Shown: positions 28,427 through 36,559 of the stretch, piece by piece
How positions within the stretch are numbered: the first letter of the stretch is position 1
Layout of the letters: every line of letters starts with the position of its first letter
Origin: Asanoa siamensis
GTDB taxonomy: Bacteria; Actinomycetota; Actinomycetes; Mycobacteriales; Micromonosporaceae
DNA length: 64,000 nt
Assembly (NCBI RefSeq): GCF_016862555.1
Contig: NZ_BONE01000004.1
Span: forward strand, 62,001 to 126,000
Direction of reading: 5' to 3'
The notes under the pieces: generated by a model
Database searches by the model: none
Told to the model about the DNA's origin: nothing
What the model saw: the letters and a program-made list of their open reading frames with translations, nothing else
Position numbers and translations under genes: made by a program

Positions 28427-29137
28427 GTGGCGGTACTGCGGTTCGAGACGCGCGCGTCCGACTCGCCGTGGGTCGATGAGGTGTGGACCTGCACGAGCGA
28501 GCGGGTCGAGCGGATGACCTCCGTCGCGGCGGTCAACTGGGGGCTGGTGTTCTTCGCGCACGAGGGCCAGGCGTTCGCCAGCGTCACCGGGCCCGAGACG
28601 CGGACGGGCACGGCGGCCGTCCCGTCCGAGGCCACGTTCGTCGGGATCCAGTTCGCGGTGGGCACGTCGCTGGCGATCCTGCCCACCGCGACCCTGGTCG
28701 ACAGCGGCCTGGAACTGCCCGGCGCGACCCGCACGACCTTCCGGCTCGGCGGGGTCGAGTGGGCGACACCGGGCCCCGACGACGCCGAGGCGCTGGTCGA
28801 GCGCCTCGTCCGGGCCGGGGCCGTGGTGCGCGACCCGATCGTCACCGACGTGCGGCAGGGCTACCGGCCGCGGGCCTCGACCCGCACGGTCGAACGGCGC
28901 TTCCGGACGGCGACAGGTCTGACCCAGGGCGCGGTACGCCAGATCGAACGCGCCCGCGAGGCCTCCGCCCTCCTGGCCGGCGGCGTGCCGGTCGGCGACG
29001 TCGTCGGCAAGCTCGACTATTTCGACGAGCCGCACCTGACGCGGGCGCTGCGCCGCTACGTGGGCCGCGGCGTCCGCCAGCTCCGCGAGGGCACCGGCGG
29101 CGCGATCGCGCTGGCCCTGGATCAGCCGACCTCGTAG
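28427..29137 (+). CDS. AraC-family transcriptional regulator
   Basis: 236 residues from a GTG start 15 bases after the dehydrogenase stop. The N-terminal about 130 residues are an atypical sensor domain (VNWGLVFFAHEGQAFASVTG, VGIQFAVGTSLAILP). The C-terminal AraC double HTH contains STRTVERRFRTATGLTQGAV and VVGKLDYFDEPHLTRALRRY. The 3' end overlaps the convergent DHFR-like gene by 16 bases. The target is unknown; the dehydrogenase before it or the reductase after it are candidates by position. Confidence 0.85.
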   Translation: MAVLRFETRASDSPWVDEVWTCTSERVERMTSVAAVNWGLVFFAHEGQAFASVTGPETRTGTAAVPSEATFVGIQFAVGTSLAILPTATLVDSGLELPGATRTTFRLGGVEWATPGPDDAEALVERLVRAGAVVRDPIVTDVRQGYRPRASTRTVERRFRTATGLTQGAVRQIERAREASALLAGGVPVGDVVGKLDYFDEPHLTRALRRYVGRGVRQLREGTGGAIALALDQPTS

Positions 29138-29697
29138 ACCAGCTTGAGGATGCCGTTCTTGTAGGCCTCGGAGTCACGCAGCCGCAGCATCCGCTTGTCG
29201 CGGTCGGTGTCGCTGAAGATGCTCCGGCCGGCGCCGAGCAGCACCGGGAAGACCAGCAGGTGGTAGCGGTCGATCAGGTCGGCGTCGGCCAGCCGCCGGG
29301 CGACCTCGGCGCTGCCGTGGATGAAGATCGCGCCGCCGTCGGTCTGCTTGAGCGCGGCGACGTCCTCCGCCGACCGCAGGATGGTCGTCGGCCCCCAGCC
29401 GTCGACGAGCGCATCCTCGCTCAGCGTGCTCGACAGCACGTACTTCGGCAGATCCTTGTAGTCCGCGTGGTCCTGCGACTGCGGCCAGGTGCCGGAGAAC
29501 GACTCGTAGCTGCGCCGCCCGAACAGCAACGCCGAGGTCTCCGCCAGCTCCTCGCCCTTGATCGACCAGGCTTCGGGTACGAACTCGAGGTCCTTGAACA
29601 CCCAACCACCGCTGCGGTGCGTTTCGCCGGGGCCACCACCGGGCGAGTCGACAACCCCGTCGAGCGACATGAAACCGGTGTAGACCAATTCCCGCAT
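29122..29697 (-). CDS. Dihydrofolate reductase-family (RibD C-terminal-like) protein
   Basis: 191 residues from the ATG at 29697; GAGGAG lies upstream, and a TTG two codons earlier is possible. RibD_C/DHFR-like fold: RELVYTGFMSLDGVVDSPGG, LLFGRRSYESFSGTWP, YVLSSTL, IFIHGSAEVARRLADADLID and FPVLLGAGRSIF. These small proteins bind NADPH and are annotated as dihydrofolate reductase family, but they lack evidence for true DHFR activity and are usually not the folate enzyme of the cell. Convergent with the AraC gene. Confidence 0.87.
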   Translation of the reverse strand: MRELVYTGFMSLDGVVDSPGGGPGETHRSGGWVFKDLEFVPEAWSIKGEELAETSALLFGRRSYESFSGTWPQSQDHADYKDLPKYVLSSTLSEDALVDGWGPTTILRSAEDVAALKQTDGGAIFIHGSAEVARRLADADLIDRYHLLVFPVLLGAGRSIFSDTDRDKRMLRLRDSEAYKNGILKLVYEVG

Positions 29698-29796
29698 TGC
29701 CAACCACTCCTCAAAGCCGCACGTGTTCGATGTGTTCGATGAGGCAATGCTAGGAAAGGCGCCAGGACCGTGTCTTGTACGGAAACGACAGCGCGC

Positions 29797-30513
29797 TCAG
29801 CCGAGCACGGACGGGTGGAGGTAGTAGCCGTCGTCGGTGGACAGGGAGCGCTTGACCAGCCGCGCCTGCTCGTCGGCCATGACCTCCTCCTTACCCTGCT
29901 CCAGCCCGTCCAGCGCGGCGGCGGCGACGTCCCGCGGATCGCTCTTGGCGACGTCGAGGTCGCGTACCAGATCGGTGTCCATGAACCCGCCGTGCAGCCC
30001 GAGCACCTCCACGCCCCGGGGCCGCAGGTCGACCCGCAGCGCGTTGGTGAAGCTCCACTCGGCGGACTTGGTCATCGCGTAGCCGGTGAGCACGGGCAGG
30101 GCGTACCAGGCCTCGTCGGACAGGACGTTGACGATCGCCCCGCCACCGTTGTCGACGATCACGGGCGCGAGGGCCTGCGTGGTCCGGATCGTGCCGTAGA
30201 GATTGACGTCGAGGACACGCTCGGTGGTCTGGATGAGATCGGGATCGAGCGACCCGTCGGGATGCGCGGCCCCGGTGCCGGCATTGTTGACGAGCAGGGT
30301 GACGTCGCCACACTGCCCGGCCGCCGCCGCAACGGACGCGGGATCGGTCACGTCGAGCGCGACGGGAAGCAGCCCATCCTCCTCGAACGCCGCCGGATTC
30401 CGCACACCGACATAGACCTTGGCGGCCTGGCGCTCCTGAAGCTCCTTGGCGATGGCAAGCCCGAACCCACGATTCCCGCCGGTCACCATGGCAACCGAAC
30501 CCCTGACCCGCAT
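29797..30513 (-). CDS. Short-chain dehydrogenase/reductase
   Basis: 238-residue classical SDR. Cofactor loop TGGNRGFGLAIAKELQ, VALDVTD, the NNAG motif (LLVNNAGTG), and the catalytic set Ser (NVLSDEAW) with YAMTK. The acidic or basic residue after beta-2 (VGVRNP) suggests NADPH preference. Substrate not predictable. It is transcribed in the same direction as the DHFR-like gene ahead of it, with a 99-base gap. Confidence 0.88.
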   Translation of the reverse strand: MRVRGSVAMVTGGNRGFGLAIAKELQERQAAKVYVGVRNPAAFEEDGLLPVALDVTDPASVAAAAGQCGDVTLLVNNAGTGAAHPDGSLDPDLIQTTERVLDVNLYGTIRTTQALAPVIVDNGGGAIVNVLSDEAWYALPVLTGYAMTKSAEWSFTNALRVDLRPRGVEVLGLHGGFMDTDLVRDLDVAKSDPRDVAAAALDGLEQGKEEVMADEQARLVKRSLSTDDGYYLHPSVLG

Positions 30514-30787
30514 GTCCTACCCCCGTGTAGATCGCAGTCTGCGCCCCGCCTTCCCCGACGAACCCACGTCAAACGCGCGGGGGCCCCAACCAACAAGAAA
30601 CGCCGATGATGGCGCGGGTGTCCGGTTCCAACCGTTCGACCTGGTGGGCGGCTGTTGGCACGGCGGGTGGCCGTCCTTGCGGGGTCGACGCAGACGCTGC
30701 AGCCGCTGTGCGCATTCAGCGGGAAGGCGCTAAGGCGGACCGTGGTCGCCGGATATGGGTCCGGTCTGATCGGGGCCGCACAACGGG
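30514..30787. other. Gene-poor stretch upstream of the SDR gene
   Basis: No convincing gene. Several frames are open, but none shows the third-position GC bias of neighbouring genes or a recognisable family. It holds the SDR gene's upstream region and the downstream end of the small membrane gene. Confidence 0.5.
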
Positions 30788-30946
30788 TTACTCCAGCTTC
30801 ATCAGTGGCAATCCCATCACGGCGGACAGAGCGAGGGTGTGGGCTGACCACCAGAACCAAGCGGTGTCGTGTGTCCAACCCAGCACGAGCATGACGCCAC
30901 CAGCGATGGCGGCGAGACCCCACAGTTGCGCCCACCACTTACGCAT
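30788..30946 (-). CDS. Small two-helix membrane protein
   Basis: 52 residues (MRKWWAQLWGLAAIAGG... to ...GLPLMKLE). A GAAGGGA ribosome binding site lies just upstream of the ATG. There are two hydrophobic segments, roughly residues 8-25 and 31-48, with a short polar turn (GWTHDTAW). It is likely a genuine small inner-membrane protein of unknown function. It sits in a gene-poor patch whose base composition is less GC-biased than that of the surroundings. Confidence 0.5.
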   Translation of the reverse strand: MRKWWAQLWGLAAIAGGVMLVLGWTHDTAWFWWSAHTLALSAVMGLPLMKLE

Positions 30947-31040
30947 CGCATTCCCTTCGACACTTGCCGATGTATGGACGCGACGATAGGACACAGGGTT
31001 ACCTGCGCCCATCCCCGTCAGCGACGACGCGATTCGATGT

Positions 31041-31357
31041 GTGAAGAGCCAGACCCGGTGTTGGGAGGCCCTCTATCGGCACGCGACGCTAGATTCCGCC
31101 GAAGAACTACTGCGGTGGAGGCGGCAGAGCGGGAGGCACGCCCGGAGGGCAAAGAGGCGGTTGGCTGCCTTGGCCGAGAAGCTCCATGATCCAGGGACCG
31201 ACAGTCCGATGCGACGATACCCAGGCGGCGCCCGCGAAGGCTTCGGCGATTGGCGGCGCCGCTTTGAGGGCTTCAACCCCGTGGATCTTGGCTATGCCGT
31301 AGTTGAAGAGGAGCCACCGAGCCTTTGTCTGCGCGTTGCGGCGACGCCGGGGCGCGG
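31041..31357 (+). pseudogene. Possible decayed gene fragment
   Basis: A GTG-started frame encodes a plausible helical, Arg-rich segment (EALYRHATLDSAEELLRWRR, KRRLAALAEKL, DWRRRFEGFNPVDLGYAVVE). It then runs antisense through the 3' end of the hydrolase gene, so its natural end is lost. Third-position GC is clearly lower than in neighbouring genes. I recognise no family. It is either the stump of a disrupted gene or chance coding in a foreign fragment. Confidence 0.3.
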
Positions 31358-32596
31358 TCAGTGGACCGTGCCGAGTTGTTCATTGAGCCAGGCGAACATG
31401 CGGTCGTCGGTGAGGGTGCGAGCCAGTGGCTGGCAGTGCATGTTGGCGCCCTCTTCGGCCGTAAACGCCGCCACGTGGGCGCGGTCGCCGAGCATCGTGG
31501 CCAGGCGGCGCGACTGGCCCGGCCAGAACTGTTCGTCCTCCGGGTCCGTGACGAAGACCGGCGTCGTGACCTTCGCCGCCAGGTCGTCGGTCAGCTGGTA
31601 GGCCCGGATCTCCGCGTAGAGGCCGAACCAATCCGCTTCCGCCTCGTACGGGCGTGATCGGAAGGCCAGTGTGCGGCGCAGGCTCGGCAGCATCGTGGCC
31701 AGCTTCATGTCGCGGTCGAAGGCCGCGCGGTCGCCCTTGTCGAGCGCCTTGCGCATCCCGCTGCTCAGCGGTGCCGTCCACGACGTCGAGACGTCCACGA
31801 CCCCCGGGTCGGCGACCGCGGCGACGAGGCGGTGCTCCGCCGCCAGGGCCCGGACGAGCCAGTAGCCGCCCTGGCTGATGCCGTACCCGGTGAGCTTGTC
31901 CTGGTCGACGTCGTCCCGCGCCACCAGCGTGTCGATCACCGGGGTGAGCACGGCCTCCCAGTCCGGGCGGAACGAGGTCTGGCGGTCGAAGAGCATCGAC
32001 TGCTGGCCCGGGCCGTCGTAGACGAAGGCGTTCCAACCCCGGGCCACGGCGCCGGCCGCCGCGCTGCTCCACAGGCCGCTGATCGCGCCGTCGCTGCCGT
32101 TCGTGATGACCAGCGTCGGTCGGCGCGTGCCGGAGGCGTCGGGGCGGAGCAGGTAGCCGGGCAGGGTCTGGTCCTCGTACGGCACCCCGACGCGGACGTG
32201 TGCGCCGCCCGCGCAGTCGACGAAGGCGTCCCAGCAGTCGCGGTGGGCCCGAAACGCGAGCCGGATCGCGGCGTCGTCGTCCAGTTCGGACAGTGATTCG
32301 ACCACGCAGGCCCAGTAGTTCGCCGCGCGGAGGAAGGCGGACCCGGCGCTGCGCTCGTCGCCCCGCTCGCGGAAGGCGTCCCCCAGCCGGCGGACCCGGT
32401 CCGCGGTCGCGGACCAGGCCGTACGCCAGCTTTCCTGATCGGAGATCTGGTCCAGCGTCGCCAGCACCTCGCCGACGTCGCTGCCGCCGTGGGCCGCCCG
32501 GCCCAGCACCACCCGCGCGCGGTAGTCCATGCCCTTGTCGCGGAAGAAGCCCTTGGAGAAGACGGTGTGCGAGGCCACGACGTCCACGCTAGACAT
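31358..32596 (-). CDS. Alpha/beta hydrolase, FrsA/DUF1100-like esterase
   Basis: 412 residues. A helical N-terminal cap (about 130 residues, ESWRTAWSATADRVRRLGDAF) precedes an alpha/beta-hydrolase core. The nucleophile elbow is GYGISQGGYWLV (Ser), the acid is probably the Asp in VFVTDPEDEQFWPGQS, and the His is in EEGANMHCQPLARTLTDD. This layout is seen in FrsA-like and 2,6-dihydroxypseudooxynicotine-hydrolase-like proteins acting on esters or C-C bonds. A 41-base piece of its 3' end recurs in inverted orientation near 36.9 kb. Same orientation as the downstream-lying SDR, but separated by the decayed patch. Confidence 0.82.
   Translation of the reverse strand: MSSVDVVASHTVFSKGFFRDKGMDYRARVVLGRAAHGGSDVGEVLATLDQISDQESWRTAWSATADRVRRLGDAFRERGDERSAGSAFLRAANYWACVVESLSELDDDAAIRLAFRAHRDCWDAFVDCAGGAHVRVGVPYEDQTLPGYLLRPDASGTRRPTLVITNGSDGAISGLWSSAAAGAVARGWNAFVYDGPGQQSMLFDRQTSFRPDWEAVLTPVIDTLVARDDVDQDKLTGYGISQGGYWLVRALAAEHRLVAAVADPGVVDVSTSWTAPLSSGMRKALDKGDRAAFDRDMKLATMLPSLRRTLAFRSRPYEAEADWFGLYAEIRAYQLTDDLAAKVTTPVFVTDPEDEQFWPGQSRRLATMLGDRAHVAAFTAEEGANMHCQPLARTLTDDRMFAWLNEQLGTVH
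31383..31423 (+). repeat. 41-base inverted repeat, copy A (inside hydrolase 3' end)
   Basis: 38 of 41 bases match the reverse complement of 36884-36924. It encodes the ARTLTDDRMFAWL segment of the hydrolase on the minus strand. Confidence 0.8.
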
Positions 32597-32630
32597 GCCG
32601 TGCGCGCTCCCGGGCCGGAACGGTGGATCT

Positions 32631-33083
32631 TCAGCCGACGGCGACGCGGGCGCGGGCCCGCGAGCGGAACCACGCGTTGGCCGACGGCACGAACATCAGC
32701 ACACAGCCCGCCAGTACGGCGCAGACGTGCACCACCCGGCTGGCACCGAAGGTCAGGTCGAGCGCACTGGCGGAGCTGACCAGATCGGGCAACGAGTTGC
32801 CGTCGAGCAGCCAGCCGATCGGGCCGAGCACCAGCGACAGGGTGCCGAGGACGCCCAGCCCGACGGTGAGGGCGAGCCGGGCCCAGCGCCGCCCGGCCCG
32901 CATCCGCAGGGCCACCAGGACGGCGGCCACGAACACCGTCAGCCGGACCGCGACGCCGACGGCCGCGCCGTCACCCGCCTCGCCGCTCGCCACCACCAGA
33001 ACCGTCTCGAACGCTCCGGCGCCGACCGCCACGAGCCACGTCACGAACGCGGCGCGTACGGCCGCGGGGGTGTTGGTTGTCAT
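32631..33083 (-). CDS. Four-helix membrane protein of unknown function
   Basis: 150 residues with four hydrophobic segments (AAFVTWLVAVGAGAFETVLVV, VRLTVFVAAVLVALRMRAG, LALTVGLGVLGTLSLVLGPI, VVHVCAVLAGCVLMFVPSA), ending FRSRARARVAVG. Basic loops point to the cytoplasm. It is typical of small actinobacterial DUF membrane proteins; I do not recognise a function. It lies between the hydrolase and helR genes on the same strand. Confidence 0.75.
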   Translation of the reverse strand: MTTNTPAAVRAAFVTWLVAVGAGAFETVLVVASGEAGDGAAVGVAVRLTVFVAAVLVALRMRAGRRWARLALTVGLGVLGTLSLVLGPIGWLLDGNSLPDLVSSASALDLTFGASRVVHVCAVLAGCVLMFVPSANAWFRSRARARVAVG

Positions 33084-33110
33084 GCATCGAGCATCGTGAA
33101 CCCACCCTGG

Positions 33111-35159
33111 TCAGGAACATCCCGCGGGCTGGCCGGTCCGGGGTGGGGCCTCCCTCACCGGTTCGGTGAGGAGGGCCGGCAGCGGGCGGGAGTGCAGCAC
33201 GTCGAGCCGGGTGACGGCGCGGGTGAGCACCACGTACAACCGGTTGAGGCCGCGTGGTTCGGCGCGCACGATCTCGTCGGGTTCGACGGCGATCACGTGG
33301 TCGAACTCGAGTCCCTTGGCCAGCGTGGCCGGCAGCGCGGTCACCCGGTGTCGGTCGTCGTCCGCGGTGTTGACCTCGACGCCGGCCGCCCGCAACGCCT
33401 CGGACAGGGTCGCCAGCCGCGCGTCGGTGGCGATCACCGCGATGGAGCCCGCGTGCTGGAGCGCCGCGTGCACCGCCGCGACGGTCGCCCCGGCCAGGTC
33501 GTCGTCGTGCCGGATCCGCAGCGCGCCGTCCGTGCGCAGCGACCGGGTGAGCGGTGCCGTGCCGGGCAGCAGGCGATTGGCCAGGTTCAACACCGTCGCG
33601 GGTACGCGGAACCCGGTGGTGAGCGCCTCGACCACGGCGTCGGGCCGGCCCAGGTGCGCCATCTGCTCCGGCCAGGTCGTCGCGGCCCACGGGGTGGTGC
33701 CCTGGGCCAGGTCGCCGAGCACGGTCAGCGAGCCGTGCTCGCTGCGCCGGGCGAGCACGCGGCACTGCATCGGCGACAGGTCCTGCGCCTCGTCGACCAC
33801 GATGTGGCGGAACCCGGCCGGGTGCTCGATCAGGCCCGCGATCTCGTCAAGCAGAACGTGGTCGGCCGAGGTCCACTTCGCACTCCGGAAGCTCCGCGGC
33901 GGTCGCGGCCAGCGGATCGCCCGCTGCTCGTCGGCGGTCAGCACCCCGTCGGCGGCCGTCGTCGGATCGGTGAGCAGCGCGGTCAGCAGCTCCTCGGGGC
34001 GGATCTTCGGCCACATCCGGTCGAGGACCGCCGTCACGGGCCGGCCGCGGCCGATCCGGTCGAGCCAGCGCTTCGTCGGCGTCTCGCCGTGCCACTCGAG
34101 CTGACGCTGGAGCATCGCCACGATGCGGGCGCGCAGCCGTTCGCGGCCGACGCCGTAGGGCACGTCCTCGGCTTCGATGGCGGCGAGCTCACGGGCCAGG
34201 GCATGGACGGAAACCCTTAGACGGTACGAGCCGTCGGGCACCAGGACCTCGCCGGTCGGTGGTTCCAGGTTGGCGTAGAGGGCCCGGCGCAGGATCGCCG
34301 CCATCCGCACGTCGTGCTTCACCCGGGCGGCGTCGGCGGTGTCCGTCGCGGTCGGCGGGGTCTGCGACAGCAGCGTGTCGAGCGTGCGCTGCCGCACGTC
34401 GACCTCGCCGAGCGCCGGCAGCACCGCGGCGATGTAGTGGAGGAACGCCGGGTTGGGCCCGACCACCAGCACGCCGTTGCGGCTTAGCCGGCGGCGGTGC
34501 GCGTAGAGCAGGTACGCCGCGCGGTGCAGGCCGACGGCGGTCTTGCCGGTGCCCGGACCGCCCTGTACGCACAGCGACCGGTCGAGGTCGGCGCGGACGA
34601 GCTCGTCCTGGTCGGGCTGGATCGTGGCCACGATGTCGCGCATCGGCCCGACCCGGGGGCGCTCGATCTCCGCGGCCAGGAGCCGGCTGGCGGTGCCGAG
34701 CTCCTCGCCGTGGTCGAGCCGCTCGTCCTCGTAGCCGGTGAGCTGGACGGGGTGGCGGGTGCTCCAGCCGAACCGGCGCCGCCCCGTCACACCCCGCGGG
34801 TCGCGGGCGGTGGCCCGGTAGAAGCGGGCCGACACGGGCGCCCGCCAGTCGATCACCAGCGCCCGCCCGTCGGCGTCGGTGACCCGCCGGCGGCCGAGGT
34901 AGTAGCTCTGGTTCCGGTGCTCGCCGGCGTCGTCGCCGTCACCGAACCGCAGGCGCCCGAAGTAGAGCGGGCTGTCCGGTTCCTCGGCCAGCTCCTTGGC
35001 GTGGCTCTTGAGCATCCGCCCGAGCCGTTCGGCCGTGTAGCGGTCGCCGGCCACCTGGTCGCCGGTGGAGACGCGCATCCGGGCGTGCGCGAGCATCCAG
35101 GCGAGGGCACGCCTGGCCTCGGCCAGGTAGGCGAGCTCGTCCGCGAGTTCGTGGCTCAT
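33111..35159 (-). CDS. helR: HelD/HelR-type RNA polymerase recycling motor
   Basis: 682-residue UvrD/Rep-like SF1 ATPase. Walker A (Q)GGPGTGKTAVGLHRAAYL, motif II VVDEAQDLSPMQCRVLARR, motif III TVLGDLAQGTTPW, motif VI region NRLYVVLTRAVTRLD. The N-terminal LAEARRALAWMLAHARMRVS leads into a helical arm, as in HelD proteins, which push into the RNA polymerase secondary channel. The actinomycete HelR subgroup dislodges rifamycins from RNA polymerase and gives tolerance. The presence of rox 8 kb away makes that reading attractive. The gene is divergent from a TetR gene with palindromes between them. HelD without a rifamycin role is the alternative. Confidence 0.82.
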   Translation of the reverse strand: MSHELADELAYLAEARRALAWMLAHARMRVSTGDQVAGDRYTAERLGRMLKSHAKELAEEPDSPLYFGRLRFGDGDDAGEHRNQSYYLGRRRVTDADGRALVIDWRAPVSARFYRATARDPRGVTGRRRFGWSTRHPVQLTGYEDERLDHGEELGTASRLLAAEIERPRVGPMRDIVATIQPDQDELVRADLDRSLCVQGGPGTGKTAVGLHRAAYLLYAHRRRLSRNGVLVVGPNPAFLHYIAAVLPALGEVDVRQRTLDTLLSQTPPTATDTADAARVKHDVRMAAILRRALYANLEPPTGEVLVPDGSYRLRVSVHALARELAAIEAEDVPYGVGRERLRARIVAMLQRQLEWHGETPTKRWLDRIGRGRPVTAVLDRMWPKIRPEELLTALLTDPTTAADGVLTADEQRAIRWPRPPRSFRSAKWTSADHVLLDEIAGLIEHPAGFRHIVVDEAQDLSPMQCRVLARRSEHGSLTVLGDLAQGTTPWAATTWPEQMAHLGRPDAVVEALTTGFRVPATVLNLANRLLPGTAPLTRSLRTDGALRIRHDDDLAGATVAAVHAALQHAGSIAVIATDARLATLSEALRAAGVEVNTADDDRHRVTALPATLAKGLEFDHVIAVEPDEIVRAEPRGLNRLYVVLTRAVTRLDVLHSRPLPALLTEPVREAPPRTGQPAGCS

Positions 35160-35164
35160 GCTCG

Positions 35165-35205
35165 TACTGTAACTCAGTAACGTTTTTAACTCAGTATCAA
35201 TACTG
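35165..35205. promoter_or_regulatory. Two palindromes between helR and tetR
   Basis: TACTG-TAACT-CAGTA (35165-35179) and CAGTA-TCAA-TACTG (35192-35205) lie in the 59-base divergent region. The 9-mer AACTCAGTA also occurs twice, 17 bases apart. They are A/T-rich against a very GC-rich background and are natural operator candidates for the adjacent TetR protein, which would control both helR and itself. Confidence 0.6.
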
Positions 35206-35218
35206 CTAGGGTGAGGCC

Positions 35219-35818
35219 ATGGGTCTGCGGGAACAGAAGCGGCAGCGTACGCACGACGCGGTCTCGGCCGCGGCCATCGCGCTGTTCCTGGAACGCGGCT
35301 TCGACGGGGTCTCGGTCGCGGACGTCGCGGCGGCGGCCGAGATCTCGAAGCCGACGCTGTTCCGCTACTTCCCCAGCAAGGAAGACCTGGTGCTGCACCA
35401 GATCGCCGACCACCGGGGCGAGGCGGCCCGGGTCGTCCGCGCGCGCCCGGCCGGGCAGTCGCCGCCGGCCGCCCTGCACGCGCATTTCCTCGACGGCCTG
35501 GCCCGCCGCGACCCGGTCACCGGCCTCAACGACCACCCGCGCGTGCTCGCGTTCCACAACATGGTCTTCTCGACGCCGAGCCTCTCGGTGCGGGTCAACG
35601 ACTACATCGCCCGCGACGAGGAGGCGCTCGCGGCCGCGCTGGCGGAGACCGACGACCCGCTGACGGCGCGCCTGCGGGCGGCCATGATCCTCGCGGCGAC
35701 GCGGGTCCTGGCCCGCGAGAACTGGCGCCGGCTGGCGGGCGGGGAGACGGCGGACGGGTTGTACGAGACGGCGGTGGCCGCGGCCGACACCGCGTTCCGT
35801 CTGCTGGGCGACCGTTAA
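35219..35818 (+). CDS. TetR-family regulator divergent from helR
   Basis: 199 residues. N-terminal HTH: AAIALFLERGFDGVSVADVA then AAAEISKPTLFRYFPSKEDL. The C-terminal ligand domain contains RVLAFHNMVFSTPSLSVRVN and is of the AcrR/MftR-like type. Start ATG with GGGTGAGG upstream. It probably represses helR and itself through the palindromes in the shared 59-base region; the inducer is unknown, though a rifamycin-type ligand or another RNA polymerase stress signal would make sense. Confidence 0.9.
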   Translation: MGLREQKRQRTHDAVSAAAIALFLERGFDGVSVADVAAAAEISKPTLFRYFPSKEDLVLHQIADHRGEAARVVRARPAGQSPPAALHAHFLDGLARRDPVTGLNDHPRVLAFHNMVFSTPSLSVRVNDYIARDEEALAAALAETDDPLTARLRAAMILAATRVLARENWRRLAGGETADGLYETAVAAADTAFRLLGDR

Positions 35819-35852
35819 CCGGGGCGTCGCTGACGCGCGGTAGGTTGCGGCC

Positions 35853-36503
35853 GTGGACGGCTACTGCGAGCGGCTGGGTCCGGGTCTGTGGGCGGAGCCG
35901 CTGAACGCGGTGTCCAATGTGGCCTTCCTGATCGCTTCGGCGGCGCTGTTGACGCTTTTGGCCCGGCGCCCCTCGGTGCCGCCGCCATCGCTCGGGTCGT
36001 GGGCGTTGCCGGCCCTGCTGGGCGTGGTCGGGTTGTGCAGCCTGGTGTTCCACACGTTCGCGACGCCGTGGACGGCGGCGCTCGACTCGCTGTCGATCCT
36101 GGTCTACGTGCTCGTGGGGGTGGTGCTGCTGGTGCGCCGTGGTTGGGGCATCAGGCCGTCCCGCGCGTGGCTCGCCGCACCGGCGTTCGTGCTCTTCGCG
36201 GCGGTGGTCAACGGGGCGCTGGCCGCGGTGGACCCGTCGTTCACGGTCGGCGGCTATCTGCCGGCACTACTCGGCCTGGCCGCCTTCGCGGCGGCCCTAC
36301 GCTCCCATCTTCTGACGGCCGCGGCGGCGGTGTTCGCGGCGTCGCTGACGCTGCGCACGCTCGACGAACCGCTCTGCGCCCACCTGCCGTCGGGCACGCA
36401 CTGGCTCTGGCACGTGCTGAACGCGGCGGTCCTCACGCTGATCGCACTGCACGTGGACCGCGCGCCGATTTCGCCGAATCAGCGGACGCCACTGAACGCG
36501 TAG
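35853..36503 (+). CDS. Ceramidase-like (CREST family) membrane protein
   Basis: 216 residues, about seven helices. CREST/alkaline-ceramidase motifs are visible: YCERLGPGLWAEPLNAVSNV at the N-terminus; GLCSLVFHTFATPWTAALDS with the Ser, His and Asp of the metal site; and the C-terminal GTHWLWHVLNAAVL with the His pair. These are zinc-dependent hydrolases in eukaryotes; in actinobacteria the substrate (an N-acyl lipid?) is unknown. GTG start. It follows the TetR gene in the same direction with a 34-base gap. Confidence 0.85.
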   Translation: MDGYCERLGPGLWAEPLNAVSNVAFLIASAALLTLLARRPSVPPPSLGSWALPALLGVVGLCSLVFHTFATPWTAALDSLSILVYVLVGVVLLVRRGWGIRPSRAWLAAPAFVLFAAVVNGALAAVDPSFTVGGYLPALLGLAAFAAALRSHLLTAAAAVFAASLTLRTLDEPLCAHLPSGTHWLWHVLNAAVLTLIALHVDRAPISPNQRTPLNA

Positions 36504-36559
36504 GCTGCCGCAGCTGTCGTCAATGGAGCCGAGCGGTCATGAATTCGACCTTGCGGGAT

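Noticed and set aside
35160-35218. A rifamycin-associated element upstream of helR
   Set aside because: No TTGC-N-GCAA core in the control region; the dyads there are A/T-rich and of a different type.
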